A DNA stretch of 64,000 bases from Clostridium sp. E02 (GTDB taxonomy: Bacteria > Bacillota > Clostridia > Lachnospirales > Lachnospiraceae): contig NZ_RJLQ01000008.1 of the NCBI RefSeq assembly GCF_003833015.1, positions 62,001 to 126,000 on the forward strand, given 5' to 3'. The notes under the pieces are model-generated. The model was not told where the DNA came from. It saw only the letters and a program-made list of their open reading frames with translations, and ran no database searches. The position numbers were made by a program, and so were the translations under genes. Shown here in pieces: positions 1-8,372 of the stretch. Within the stretch, counting starts at the first letter, position 1, and the number at the start of each line of letters is the position of its first letter.

Positions 1-11
1 AAGTCTGTCAC

Positions 12-848
12 TTATCCTTTCACGCTGCCTGCTGTCACGCCGCCAATAATAAATTTAGATAAAAGTAAATAAATCACTGCTACTGGAACAATGGCAATTG
101 CGATCAGCATATACACCTGCCCCATATCAAACTTCAAAAAATCAGCACTCCTTAACTGTGCAATTAAAATAGGGAGCGTTTTACTTTCATTGGATTTTAA
201 CACCAATGAGGGGATAAAGTAATTGTTCCAGGAAGCAACAAATGCAAAAATACCCTGTACGGCTAGTGCCGGTTTTACAATAGGAATTACAATGGTGTTA
301 AATGTATAAAATTCATTGGCTCCATCGATTCTTGCCGATTCTATGATTTCCAAAGGAAGATTACTTTCAAAATAGGAAATCATAAAGTAAAAGACCACCG
401 GAGCTGCCATAGAAGGCAAAATCAGAGGAATGAAATTATCCATAAGCCCCATCTTACCAATCAGTCTTAAAAATCCTAAAGTCGTTACTTGGTTGGGTAT
501 CATCATAATCAAAATAATAAATAGATAGACCGCTTTTTTAAACTTGAAATCATACGCATGAATGGCAAAAGCTGTGAGTGCCGATACATAAACAGACAAC
601 AACGCTGAGGTACTGGCAATAAAAAAGCTATTGAATGTTCCACGTAACACGGGTAAATTTTCATTATGAAGTACATTATTTAAGTTAGAGCCAAAAGATT
701 TACCAGGCAGAAAGGAAAATCCTTTTGCAATTTCCGGATGAGATCTCGTCGCATTGATAATCAAACAATAAAAGAAAAAGAGACACAAAAATGACAGAAG
801 GGAAAGTGCCACGTAAGCAACCATCTTTTTAAAATTTCTCATGTCCAT
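12..848 (-). CDS. CUT1 sugar ABC transporter permease, MalG type
   Basis: Inner-membrane subunit of a sugar importer, 278 aa, with about six hydrophobic segments. The EAA loop that contacts the ATPase is visible around residues 168-190 (ESARIDGANEF followed by IVIPIVKPALA), and the protein ends in the GGVTAGSVKG tail usual for MalG-type subunits. The start overlaps the stop of the preceding permease (TAATG), with AGGAGG nine bases upstream, so the two are translationally coupled. It is the last gene of the lacI-SBP-permease-permease unit that diverges from cellobiose phosphorylase. From that context, import of cellobiose or cello-oligosaccharides is inferred; the sequence itself does not fix the substrate. 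No ATPase gene follows before the window edge. Confidence 0.93.
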   Translation of the reverse strand: MDMRNFKKMVAYVALSLLSFLCLFFFYCLIINATRSHPEIAKGFSFLPGKSFGSNLNNVLHNENLPVLRGTFNSFFIASTSALLSVYVSALTAFAIHAYDFKFKKAVYLFIILIMMIPNQVTTLGFLRLIGKMGLMDNFIPLILPSMAAPVVFYFMISYFESNLPLEIIESARIDGANEFYTFNTIVIPIVKPALAVQGIFAFVASWNNYFIPSLVLKSNESKTLPILIAQLRSADFLKFDMGQVYMLIAIAIVPVAVIYLLLSKFIIGGVTAGSVKG

Positions 849-1783
849 TAGCGAAAGCCTCCTTTCTTTTCTCCTGTGCCAGTAAGTATAAAGAATACCA
901 CAAGGCTAAGTATAGCTGTTATTATAAATAAGATTACAGACAATGCTCCCGCCATCCCATAATTCTTGCTGTATAGATGATTATTCAAAAACATAATTAG
1001 TGTCATGCTGGTTCTGTTTGGGGTTCCTTTTCCATTGGTTAATACCTGGGGAACATCAAACATCTGTAATCCTCCGATCAATGAAGTAATTAGTACATAT
1101 ATAAAAATCGGCCGGATGGTCGGCATGGTTATTTTCGTAAATATCTGAAATGGCTTTGCTCCATCAATGGCGGCGGCTTCAAATAAGGAACCATCCACAC
1201 CAAGAATCGCAGCCATTAACAAAATGGTGGTATTTCCAAACCACATCATAAAATTCATCAGGCCAATCAAGCCTCTGGTCCCCCATACAGTGGACAAATA
1301 ACGGATTGGACTATGTATAATTCCCATATTCATAAGCAGGTGATTCATCGGCCCTTCATCTGAAAACAAAGCGAAAATCAGCATGGCGAATGAAGCGGCC
1401 ATGATAACATTAGGAAGATAAATTACAGTCTTAAAGAAAGTGCTTCCTTTTAAGCGCATCCTAAAATCAGCAAACCAAACCGCTAGGATTAATGATATTA
1501 CAATCTGCGGAATGAATCCAATGACCCATAAGATTATGGTATTTCCAAAATACTTTAGCAAATCACTTTGGAAAATTGAAACGTAGTTCTTCATACCTAC
1601 AAAATTAGGCCCGATCTGGGTTAATCCAGATCGATAATTTTCAAACACACTATTATAAAATGTATTTACCAAGGGAATAAAGGAAAATATAAAATAAGTG
1701 GCAAAAAACGGGATCAGAAAAATATATCCCCATTTCGCATAGCTGACCTTTTTTCTTTTCTTCGCCTTTTCTTCTTTTACCAT
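848..1783 (-). CDS. CUT1 sugar ABC transporter permease, MalF/UgpA type
   Basis: Partner permease, 311 aa, six predicted membrane helices after a basic N-terminus (VKEEKAKKRKKVSYAKWGY). The EAA motif is EAAAIDGAKPFQIFTKITMP. An in-frame ATG 21 bases upstream exists, but AGGAGG sits seven bases before the chosen ATG and lies inside the longer reading, so the shorter start is preferred. It sits between the binding-protein gene and the MalG-type permease. A strong hairpin lies between it and the binding-protein gene. Likely imports cello-oligosaccharides, by context. Confidence 0.93.
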   Translation of the reverse strand: MVKEEKAKKRKKVSYAKWGYIFLIPFFATYFIFSFIPLVNTFYNSVFENYRSGLTQIGPNFVGMKNYVSIFQSDLLKYFGNTIILWVIGFIPQIVISLILAVWFADFRMRLKGSTFFKTVIYLPNVIMAASFAMLIFALFSDEGPMNHLLMNMGIIHSPIRYLSTVWGTRGLIGLMNFMMWFGNTTILLMAAILGVDGSLFEAAAIDGAKPFQIFTKITMPTIRPIFIYVLITSLIGGLQMFDVPQVLTNGKGTPNRTSMTLIMFLNNHLYSKNYGMAGALSVILFIITAILSLVVFFILTGTGEKKGGFR

Positions 1784-1804
1784 GATGAAACCTCCTGTTT
1801 CCAT

Positions 1805-1827
1805 GCAGGGCGGTATTACCGCCCTGC
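1805..1827 (-). terminator. Strong intercistronic hairpin between binding protein and permeases
   Basis: Nine-base GC-rich arms (GCAGGGCGG and CCGCCCTGC) flank a five-base loop. No U-run follows on the transcribed strand, so this is more likely an mRNA-stabilising or partial attenuation hairpin. Such an element would let the binding protein be made in excess over the permeases. The arms are seen directly; the role is inferred. Confidence 0.6.
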
Positions 1828-1837
1828 CGTTTAAAAA

Positions 1838-3238
1838 CTACTCAATCTTTAATTCTGGATATTTTTCACTGATTGATGTGTAGAAATTTTTGAGTGCTGT
1901 ATCTTTGTCTACACTTCCATCAAAATAGTCATGCATTGCATTCTGGTAGCTTTCATTGATACCCTGATCATATGGAGAAATCTTACTCATATCAATTTTT
2001 TCAGCTGCATCGCAGTACATCTGAAGCGGATTCTGTCCACCTAAAAATTCTGATTTATAATCACTTTTTGCCAGAGACTCCATAACTGTCTTGTTATTTA
2101 CGAAATCATTCTTCTCTTCCACGATTTTTTTCATGGTATCATCATCACAACAAATTGTTTTCATAATATCTGCTACAATATCAGCATTGTCGCTTCCTTT
2201 AGCCGCACACAGCCAAGTACCGCCCCAGTTATAAGATTCTGGTCCAGTGGTTGCAGCCCAATCTCCATAACTTCCGTTTCCAGCTTCCTGTTTCCCGCCG
2301 TCTGCTTCTGCTTTTTCCAAAGAGTTCCCTGCCATTACAAAATCAACACCCCAAGCTGGCATGAAATAACCAAATACTTTTCCTTCTGGTCCCTGTCCGG
2401 CTGCCCATTCAGATGCCCATAGAGTTGTTTTCTGATTGTATTCTTTGTCTGTATATTCTTTCGTCTGATCAACCCATCTCTCCAGATTAGGATCAATCAC
2501 TACTTTATCCCCGTCTACCCAGGGAGCTTTCACATTGTTGGAAAATGTACGGTATGTATCATCATAACCAGATACCATAAAATATCCTTTTTCTTTCATC
2601 TTAGCTGCTGTTTGATCAAACGTATCCCAGTCATCGATTGACTTTTGAACTTCAGCTGGATCATCGGTTCCTAATACATCTTTTGCAATGGAACGACGGT
2701 AAATATAGAGTCCTGGACACCCCTGCCAAGAAATCCCTTTCTGCGCTCCGTTTTGATCCTGTGCGATTACTTTCGTATAGTCATACTGCTTTGAAAAGTC
2801 TTCGTCTGTGATACCAATGTCTTTTAAATCAACCGTTGCATCAGAATTAACATATTTTAAAATATAATCTGCTTCAACCAGGAACATATCTACTTTATCA
2901 TCCGCTTTTGCGTTATCCTGATTTAACAGTGCCTCGTCAAGCGCATTCTGATAAGCATTGTTTTCACTGGGTGTTGTAACAAAGTTAACCGTATACCCCT
3001 CTGGAAGTTTAGATGCATAATAATCGTCGTATCTAGCCTTAAATTCGTCGTTCCAGACGTAGATATTAATAACCTTCCCTTCCCCGCTGTCTGCCTTTTT
3101 TTCTGTGTCGGCTACTTTGGCAGTGCTTTCTGGAGCGTCACTTCCACTCACATCTTCGGCTTTCTTTGTTGAGCAGCCGGCTACCATAGAAACAGCCATT
3201 GCTGCACACAATAATACACTTACTACTTTCTTCTTCAT
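1838..3238 (-). CDS. Sugar ABC transporter substrate-binding lipoprotein
   Basis: Extracellular solute-binding protein, family 1 type, 466 aa. The signal peptide MKKKVVSVLLCAAMAVSMVAGC ends in a VAGC lipobox with the lipidated cysteine at residue 22, followed by a low-complexity acidic/Ser linker. A longer reading starting at 3313 was rejected because GGAGAGGG lies just before the ATG at 3238. It is encoded 28 bases after the lacI stop and before the two permeases, so it is the capture component of the same importer. Cello-oligosaccharide binding is inferred from the divergent cellobiose phosphorylase and shared operators. Confidence 0.92.
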   Translation of the reverse strand: MKKKVVSVLLCAAMAVSMVAGCSTKKAEDVSGSDAPESTAKVADTEKKADSGEGKVINIYVWNDEFKARYDDYYASKLPEGYTVNFVTTPSENNAYQNALDEALLNQDNAKADDKVDMFLVEADYILKYVNSDATVDLKDIGITDEDFSKQYDYTKVIAQDQNGAQKGISWQGCPGLYIYRRSIAKDVLGTDDPAEVQKSIDDWDTFDQTAAKMKEKGYFMVSGYDDTYRTFSNNVKAPWVDGDKVVIDPNLERWVDQTKEYTDKEYNQKTTLWASEWAAGQGPEGKVFGYFMPAWGVDFVMAGNSLEKAEADGGKQEAGNGSYGDWAATTGPESYNWGGTWLCAAKGSDNADIVADIMKTICCDDDTMKKIVEEKNDFVNNKTVMESLAKSDYKSEFLGGQNPLQMYCDAAEKIDMSKISPYDQGINESYQNAMHDYFDGSVDKDTALKNFYTSISEKYPELKIE

Positions 3239-3266
3239 ATTACCCTCTCCTTTTCTGATATTACTA

Positions 3267-4283
3267 TCATGAAATATTAGCATTTCCAACCGATTCGCCT
3301 TCAAGCAGTTCACCTTCTACAATGATCTGTTCTACAAAAGTTGTCTTAGGCTTTTCGATGGTGCTTATCAGTTTTTTAGCGGCTTGCATACCAATATCAG
3401 CCGTATTCTGACTTATGGTAGTTAGCCTGGGGTTCAATAGCTGTGATATCCGGCTGCCATCGTAACCGGCAATGGAAATATCATCAGGCACCCGTAAGTC
3501 TCGGGCACGAATTTCATTGAGCCCTCCAATCAATGCAGTATCGTCGGGATATAAAATACAAGTAGGTGGATCTTTTCTGTCTAAAAGTTCTTTGGTGCAC
3601 ACCATAGCCTGCGTGACATCCAAATAATCCGCTTCCAAAACATATCCCTCCGGAATTGAAAGCTTATGGCTTTCTAAGAAACGATAAAAACTAGTCAGTC
3701 TTGCCTTTGTAACTGTAGTGCCTTGCCCATGTATGTACGCAATCTTTCTGTGCCCCTTTTCATAGATATAATCCATCAAAATCTGAATTCCTTTAATATT
3801 ATCGGATAAGACGGAGGAACAGTTCTCATGGATATGATCTACCGTAACAACCGGTATCTTACTTGCCAGGAGATCAATCACTTCTGGATTATCGAAATTC
3901 ACACAAGCTATGACAACTCCATCTACATTTCTATACTTGCAGTGATCCGAATAAGGAACTTTTCTTTTTCCTATCTGTCCATTGATAAACGTGATATCAT
4001 ACCCCTGTTTTTCCGCTTCTACTTTAAATCCTTCTAAAACTGCAGCAAAATATTCATGGGTCAACCCACTATTTGCTTCATCAATAAACAGAACGCCTAT
4101 GTTGTAGCTTTTATTTGTTTTTAGGGATCTTGCGGCAGCATTTGGATAATAGCCAAACTCTTCCGCCGCCTTTTTGACTTTTAATTTGGTATTCTCCCCG
4201 ATGTCACTCTGATTATTAAGTGCCTTACTAACTGTGGCAACGGAAACCCCACAGTGCTGGGCCAGTTCTTTCATAGAAATCAT
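3267..4283 (-). CDS. LacI-family regulator of the cellobiose unit
   Basis: DNA-binding repressor, 338 aa. The N-terminal LacI helix-turn-helix is clear (MKELAQHCGVSVATVSKALN at about residues 4-23), with the hinge-region signature YYPNAAARSLKT. The rest is a periplasmic-binding-protein-like sugar sensor (NIGVLFIDE, GLTHEYFAAVLEG, PDDISIAGYDGSRIS). The start at 4283 is chosen because AAGAGG is eight to nine bases upstream; an ATG nine bases earlier is too close to it. It is the first gene of its operon and is preceded by an operator that also occurs before cellobiose phosphorylase, so autoregulation and control of both directions is inferred. The likely inducer is cellobiose or a cellodextrin. 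Confidence 0.93.
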   Translation of the reverse strand: MISMKELAQHCGVSVATVSKALNNQSDIGENTKLKVKKAAEEFGYYPNAAARSLKTNKSYNIGVLFIDEANSGLTHEYFAAVLEGFKVEAEKQGYDITFINGQIGKRKVPYSDHCKYRNVDGVVIACVNFDNPEVIDLLASKIPVVTVDHIHENCSSVLSDNIKGIQILMDYIYEKGHRKIAYIHGQGTTVTKARLTSFYRFLESHKLSIPEGYVLEADYLDVTQAMVCTKELLDRKDPPTCILYPDDTALIGGLNEIRARDLRVPDDISIAGYDGSRISQLLNPRLTTISQNTADIGMQAAKKLISTIEKPKTTFVEQIIVEGELLEGESVGNANIS

Positions 4284-4298
4284 ATGTCTCATCCTCTT

Positions 4299-4317
4299 AA
4301 CTTAATCGTTTTCGTAA
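4299..4317. promoter_or_regulatory. LacI operator O1
   Basis: AACTTAATCGTTTTCGTAA lies immediately downstream of the -10 of the minus-strand lacI promoter. It matches O2 at 4515-4533 at 17 of 19 positions; the core is TTAA-W-CGTTTTCG-W-AA. The position would block transcription initiation. The repeat is seen; the binding protein is inferred from the adjacent lacI gene. Confidence 0.75.
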
Positions 4318-4321
4318 TTAC

Positions 4322-4350
4322 ACTATACCTCTATATTTCAAAAAAATCAA
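4322..4350 (-). promoter_or_regulatory. Promoter of the lacI-SBP-permease operon
   Basis: On the minus strand, TTGATT (-35, 4345-4350) and TATAGT (-10, 4322-4327) are separated by 17 bases. Operator O1 starts just downstream of the -10. The remaining AT-rich sequence between here and the plus-strand promoter at 4464 shows no gene. Confidence 0.65.
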
Positions 4351-4463
4351 TATGTTTTTAAAATTTTATCTAGTTTATGCTATTTTAGATCTATTTTTTT
4401 GTACATATTTGACTATGTATATTATGTAAAATTAAAATTCTGATTGTTTTTTTAAATTTTCAC

Positions 4464-4492
4464 TTGTTTTTTTATTATAACTGCGCTATTAT
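4464..4492 (+). promoter_or_regulatory. Promoter of cellobiose phosphorylase
   Basis: TTGTTT (-35, 4464-4469) and TATTAT (-10, 4487-4492) are separated by 17 bases. Operator O2 lies about 20-40 bases downstream of the -10, a roadblock position. The whole intergenic region from 4284 to 4584 holds only these two promoters, two operators and AT-rich sequence. Confidence 0.6.
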
Positions 4493-4514
4493 GACCGTAC
4501 AACTCCCAATTTTT

Positions 4515-4533
4515 AACTTAAACGTTTTCGAAA
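4515..4533. promoter_or_regulatory. LacI operator O2
   Basis: AACTTAAACGTTTTCGAAA, the second copy of the operator found before lacI. It contains the perfect palindrome TTTTCGAAAA when extended by one base. Centre-to-centre distance from O1 is 216 bases, so looping between the two is possible. Confidence 0.75.
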
Positions 4534-4584
4534 AATGTCGTTTTATGGAATTTGGGTCATCCACACAGGAAGGAGTTATTCAAC

Positions 4585-7020
4585 ATGAAATATGGATATT
4601 TTAATGATCTGGAAAAGGAATACGTCATCACATCGCCAGATACCCCACTTCCGTGGATTAATTATTTGGGAAGTGAAGATTTTTTTTCACTGATTTCTAA
4701 TACAGGAGGCGGTTACAGCTTCTATAAAGATGCAAAGCTATTGCGATTAACACGGTACCGTTATAATAACGTCCCTCTAGACAGCAACGGACATTACTAC
4801 TATATCAACGATAATGGAACCATCTGGAATCCCGGGTGGCAGCCGACTAAAACCCCCCTTGACTTCTACGAATGCCGTCATGGGCTTGGAGTAACCCGTT
4901 ACATGGGAAAGAAGAATGACTTGTCATCACTCGTTACGGCATTTGTTCCTCTGGGTGACACCTGTGAGATCAATCAGGTTACACTGAAAAACGAAGGTGA
5001 AACCCCGAAAGATATTACGCTTTATTCTTATGTAGAATTCTGCTTATGGAATGCGATGGACGATATGACGAATTACCAGAGAAACCTAAATACTGGAGAA
5101 GTCGAAGTAGAAGATTCTGTGATCTATCACAAAACAGAATATAGAGAACGTCGAAATCACTACGCTTACTATTCTGTGAATGCAGACATTGATGGATTTG
5201 ATACGGATCGGAATACGTTCGTAGGAGGATACAATTCCAATCAAAATCCGGATATGGTTTTCCAAAATAAATCTGGAAATTCCATTGCAAGTGGTTGGTC
5301 TCCCATCGGTTCCCACCGCCTGTGCGTACATTTAGAACCAGGTGAAGAACGAAATTTCATTTTTATTCTTGGATATGCAGAGAATAAACAAGAGAAAAAA
5401 TGGAAGGCTCCTAATGTAATCAACAAAGAGCCCGCAAATGCTGTACTTCTAAAATATCAGACAACGAAACAGATTGAACAAGCGCTTTTGAAATTAAAAC
5501 AATACTGGGAAAGTCTACTCTCCACTTATTCTGTAAACATGGCAGAAGAAAAAACATCTCGTATGGTTAATATCTGGAATCAGTATCAGTGTATGGTAAC
5601 CTTTAACATGTCACGTTCTGCTTCCTACTATGAATCAGGAACCGGGCGTGGAATGGGGTTTCGGGATTCCTGCCAGGATCTTCTTGGCTTCGTCCACATG
5701 ATCCCAGAACGTGCAAGAGAACGGATTATTGATATTGCCTCCACGCAATTTGAAGACGGAAGCGCCTACCATCAATATCAACCACTTACTAAAAAAGGTA
5801 ATATGGACATCGGCAGTGGATTCAATGATGACCCGCTCTGGCTGATTGCTGGTGTATCCGCTTACATCAAAGAAACGGGTGACTGGGACATTTTAAAAGA
5901 ACAGGTTCCATTTGATAACGATGAAGGAAAAAGTCAAACTCTTATGGAACATTTGAGGCGTTCTTTTGGTTTTACAAAGTCTCATCTGGGTCCTCACGGA
6001 CTTCCTTTAATTGGTCGTGCAGACTGGAATGACTGCTTAAATTTGAACTGCTTTTCCACGGAACCTGGAGAGTCCTTCCAAACCTCTGGTCCATCGGAAG
6101 GTCCGGTTGCCGAGTCCACAATGATCGCAGGTATGTTTGTAAAATATGGGAAAGAATATGCCGAGCTCTGTCGACTCACCGGACTGGAATCAGAAGCCAA
6201 CGATGCAGACGCTTCTGTGAAACAGGTGTATGATGCTGTCATTGCATCTGGATGGGATGGCGAGTGGTTCTTACGTGCCTACGATGCCTATGGTAAAAAA
6301 GTGGGTTCCAAAGAATGCGAGGAAGGTCAAATCTTTATTGAACCGCAAGGTTTTTGTGTGATGGGCGGAATTGGATTGAAAGAAGGTCTCGCACAACAAG
6401 CATTGGACAGTGTAAAGGAAAAACTAGATACTACTTACGGAATCGTTTTGCTGCAGCCTCCTTATCAGAGTTATCATGAAAATCTGGGAGAAATTTCATC
6501 TTATCCACCCGGATATAAAGAAAATGCTGGTATCTTCTGCCATAACAATCCTTGGATCGTCATTGCTGAAACTATGATTGGAAGAGGCAACCGTGCTTTT
6601 GAGGTATACAAAAAAACGGCTCCAGCTTATACGGAGGATATTAGTGAGATACACAAGACAGAACCTTACTGTTATTCTCAGATGATTGCAGGAAAAGATG
6701 CCGCTAATTTCGGCGAAGCAAAAAACAGCTGGCTCACTGGAACCGCAGCATGGACGTTTGTTAGTATTTCCCAGTACATCTTAGGAATCCGACCTGGTTT
6801 TCACGGATTAATCGTGGAACCTTGCCTACCGGATTCTATCCCTGAATTCAAGGCAGTTCGCAAATTTAGAGGAGCCGTCTATCATATTGAAGTGACGAAT
6901 AAGGGGAAATCCAGGAATGGTACTACCTCTTTCTTAGTAGATGGAAATCCAATTTCAGGGAATGAAATTCCGTACGAAGACGGAAAAACAGACTACCACG
7001 TATCTATAGTAATTGGTTAA
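4585..7020 (+). CDS. cbp: Cellobiose phosphorylase (GH94)
   Basis: Cytoplasmic enzyme converting cellobiose and phosphate to glucose 1-phosphate and glucose, 811 aa, the usual length for the family. From memory, the sequence follows clostridial cellobiose phosphorylase along its whole length: [22 protein letters not shown] near the N-terminus, [49 protein letters not shown] and [20 protein letters not shown]. The catalytic acid is Asp483 in WNDC. Domains are an N-terminal beta-sandwich, a helical linker and an (alpha/alpha)6 barrel. Start ATG 4585 has AAGGAG upstream; a longer reading from 4552 lacks this. It diverges from the lacI operon and is flanked by the same operator. No signal peptide, so it acts on imported sugar. 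Confidence 0.97.
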   Translation: MKYGYFNDLEKEYVITSPDTPLPWINYLGSEDFFSLISNTGGGYSFYKDAKLLRLTRYRYNNVPLDSNGHYYYINDNGTIWNPGWQPTKTPLDFYECRHGLGVTRYMGKKNDLSSLVTAFVPLGDTCEINQVTLKNEGETPKDITLYSYVEFCLWNAMDDMTNYQRNLNTGEVEVEDSVIYHKTEYRERRNHYAYYSVNADIDGFDTDRNTFVGGYNSNQNPDMVFQNKSGNSIASGWSPIGSHRLCVHLEPGEERNFIFILGYAENKQEKKWKAPNVINKEPANAVLLKYQTTKQIEQALLKLKQYWESLLSTYSVNMAEEKTSRMVNIWNQYQCMVTFNMSRSASYYESGTGRGMGFRDSCQDLLGFVHMIPERARERIIDIASTQFEDGSAYHQYQPLTKKGNMDIGSGFNDDPLWLIAGVSAYIKETGDWDILKEQVPFDNDEGKSQTLMEHLRRSFGFTKSHLGPHGLPLIGRADWNDCLNLNCFSTEPGESFQTSGPSEGPVAESTMIAGMFVKYGKEYAELCRLTGLESEANDADASVKQVYDAVIASGWDGEWFLRAYDAYGKKVGSKECEEGQIFIEPQGFCVMGGIGLKEGLAQQALDSVKEKLDTTYGIVLLQPPYQSYHENLGEISSYPPGYKENAGIFCHNNPWIVIAETMIGRGNRAFEVYKKTAPAYTEDISEIHKTEPYCYSQMIAGKDAANFGEAKNSWLTGTAAWTFVSISQYILGIRPGFHGLIVEPCLPDSIPEFKAVRKFRGAVYHIEVTNKGKSRNGTTSFLVDGNPISGNEIPYEDGKTDYHVSIVIG

Positions 7021-7057
7021 AAGTGAAGATTAATGTGTTTCCTATTCTCTCACATTA

Positions 7058-7066
7058 TGTTATAGT
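7058..7066 (+). promoter_or_regulatory. Possible extended -10 promoter of the nitroreductase
   Basis: TGTTATAGT is an extended -10 (TGn followed by TATAGT at 7061-7066) with no good -35. Just upstream, TAATGTG and CACATTA at 7031-7057 form a 7-base inverted repeat that could be an operator or a weak hairpin after cbp. Confidence 0.35.
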
Positions 7067-7096
7067 GAAAGAATATATTGGAAAGGAGATAGTTAC

Positions 7097-7648
7097 ATGA
7101 ATTTTCTACAGTTAGCCAAAGAACGATATTCTGTTCGAAAATTTACCAACCAAAAGGTAGAAAAAGAAAAACTAGATCAGATTATAGAAGCAGGTCGGGT
7201 TGCTCCAACAGCTGTTAATTACCAGCCTCAGAGAATCCTTGTGATAGAAAACAATGATTCGCTAGATAAGCTAAAAGAATGCACCCACTATCATTTCCAT
7301 GCGCCCATGGCTCTTCTAATCTGTTACGATAAAACAGCCAGTTGGAAACGGTCCTATGACCAAGAAGATATGGGAATCGTCGATGCCAGTATTGTCACCA
7401 CACAGATGATGTTGCAAGCAGCAGATTTAGGTTTGGGCACCACATGGGTTGGACATTTTGATCCAGAAAAAATCAAAAAGGCATTCGCCATTCCAAGTGA
7501 ATTGGTTCCTGTGGCACTTCTTCCACTTGGCTATCCAAGCGAAGAAAGCGTTCCTCACAAGATGCACCTTACTCGCTTTGATCAAGACCATACTGTTTTT
7601 TACAATACTTTTGAAGGTCTTTCCGATACAAATAAAGATAAAAACTAA
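7097..7648 (+). CDS. Nitroreductase-family flavoprotein
   Basis: FMN-dependent oxidoreductase of the nitroreductase superfamily, 183 aa. Family features are the N-terminal RYSVRKFTNQKVEKEKL phosphate/FMN-contact segment, APTAVNYQPQRILVIE, the central MALLICYDK strand and LGLGTTWVGHFDPEKIKKAFAIP near the C-terminus. AAAGGAG lies nine bases before the ATG. It is the only gene between cbp and the convergent padR. The natural substrate cannot be told from sequence; members reduce nitroaromatics, quinones or flavins with NAD(P)H. Confidence 0.9.
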   Translation: MNFLQLAKERYSVRKFTNQKVEKEKLDQIIEAGRVAPTAVNYQPQRILVIENNDSLDKLKECTHYHFHAPMALLICYDKTASWKRSYDQEDMGIVDASIVTTQMMLQAADLGLGTTWVGHFDPEKIKKAFAIPSELVPVALLPLGYPSEESVPHKMHLTRFDQDHTVFYNTFEGLSDTNKDKN

Positions 7649-7653
7649 ACTAC

Positions 7654-7713
7654 ATAAGAATCCCCTTCTTTTTGTCAATTGTTCGTAGATGGAAAAAGGA
7701 GGGGATTTCTTAT
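7654..7713. terminator. Bidirectional terminator between nitroreductase and padR
   Basis: Long inverted repeat: ATAAGAATCCCCTTCTTTTT at 7654-7673 pairs with the segment at 7693-7713 with one bulge and one mismatch. A/T-rich arm ends serve as U-tracts on both strands. It overlaps the padR stop codon and separates two convergent genes. Confidence 0.8.
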
Positions 7714-8246
7714 CTATTTGACTCCATTTGCTTTAGGGATTCTTCTGCCCAACGAAGTTCAGTTTCATAATGCATCCGATGGTGATTAAAGATTAGATTA
7801 GTAGTCAGTTTCCGGTCAGTTGAAACCGTATTTAATATAGTGGATCTATGTTCATCCAATTCAGTAATCGATTGTTTTAAATCTATGATGTACTGATTCA
7901 GACTTTCTTCCAACTCAGATACTTTTATATACTCAGAAAAATACAAGGCGGCATCTATATCAAATACCAATTGATAGCTGATATCAAGAGTTTTTGTAAG
8001 TAACTGCTTAAACTGACTAGCTCCTGTTTTTTCAACATAGTAAACTGTTTTTTCTGGACGTGCCTCCTGCTTCTCCCGAATGGCAGCCAATATTCCAGAA
8101 GACTCCATCTTATCAAGATGGTAATAGACATTAGACAATTTAATCTGTGTGAATCCTTTTAATTCTTGCTCTATGAGCTTTCTTATCTGATACCCATGTT
8201 GTGGGCCAAATCGCAGCAAAATACCGAGTATATAAAGTGGAATCAT
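7710..8246 (-). CDS. PadR-family transcriptional regulator
   Basis: Winged-helix repressor, 178 aa. The N-terminal PadR domain is seen in LYILGILLRFGPQHGYQIRKLIEQ, followed by KLSNVYYHLDKMESSGILAA and the wing RPEKTVYYVEKTG. The C-terminal half is a helical dimerisation region (Vir-like), including ESLNQYIIDLKQSITELDEHR. Single gene with AAAGGA nine bases before the ATG. Two palindromes directly upstream suggest autorepression. The target could include neighbouring genes, but no matching site was found before the nitroreductase. Confidence 0.92.
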   Translation of the reverse strand: MIPLYILGILLRFGPQHGYQIRKLIEQELKGFTQIKLSNVYYHLDKMESSGILAAIREKQEARPEKTVYYVEKTGASQFKQLLTKTLDISYQLVFDIDAALYFSEYIKVSELEESLNQYIIDLKQSITELDEHRSTILNTVSTDRKLTTNLIFNHHRMHYETELRWAEESLKQMESNR

Positions 8247-8265
8247 TGGTTCTTCCTTTCTTTTA

Positions 8266-8314
8266 ATAGTCAGTACTGACTATATATCTCTTCCAACTTG
8301 CTCAGTACTGACTA
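8266..8314. promoter_or_regulatory. Twin PadR operators
   Basis: A perfect 18-bp palindrome ATAGTCAGTACTGACTAT lies at 8266-8283. A second copy at 8302-8314 keeps the palindromic TCAGTACTGA and the 12 bases CAGTACTGACTA. Centres are 32 bp apart, about three helical turns, and the first is 20 bp before the padR start codon. The palindromes are seen; binding by this PadR is inferred from position. Confidence 0.75.
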
Positions 8315-8343
8315 AAACGACCGGAACGTATCGCCTCCGGCCG
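8315..8343 (-). terminator. Terminator of the arabinan operon
   Basis: On the minus strand, ACGGCCGGA and TCCGGTCGT form a 9-bp stem (one G-U pair) around a 10-base loop and are followed by TTTT. It ends the transcript that runs from 15208 through the ArsR-fusion gene. Confidence 0.75.
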
Positions 8344-8372
8344 TATCCATTTCCCCTCCCCCTTTTCGGGGA

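Noticed and set aside
4328-4463. Riboswitch or small RNA in the AT-rich cellobiose intergenic region
   Set aside because: No conserved stems or strong hairpins were visible; the region is explained by two promoters and two operators.
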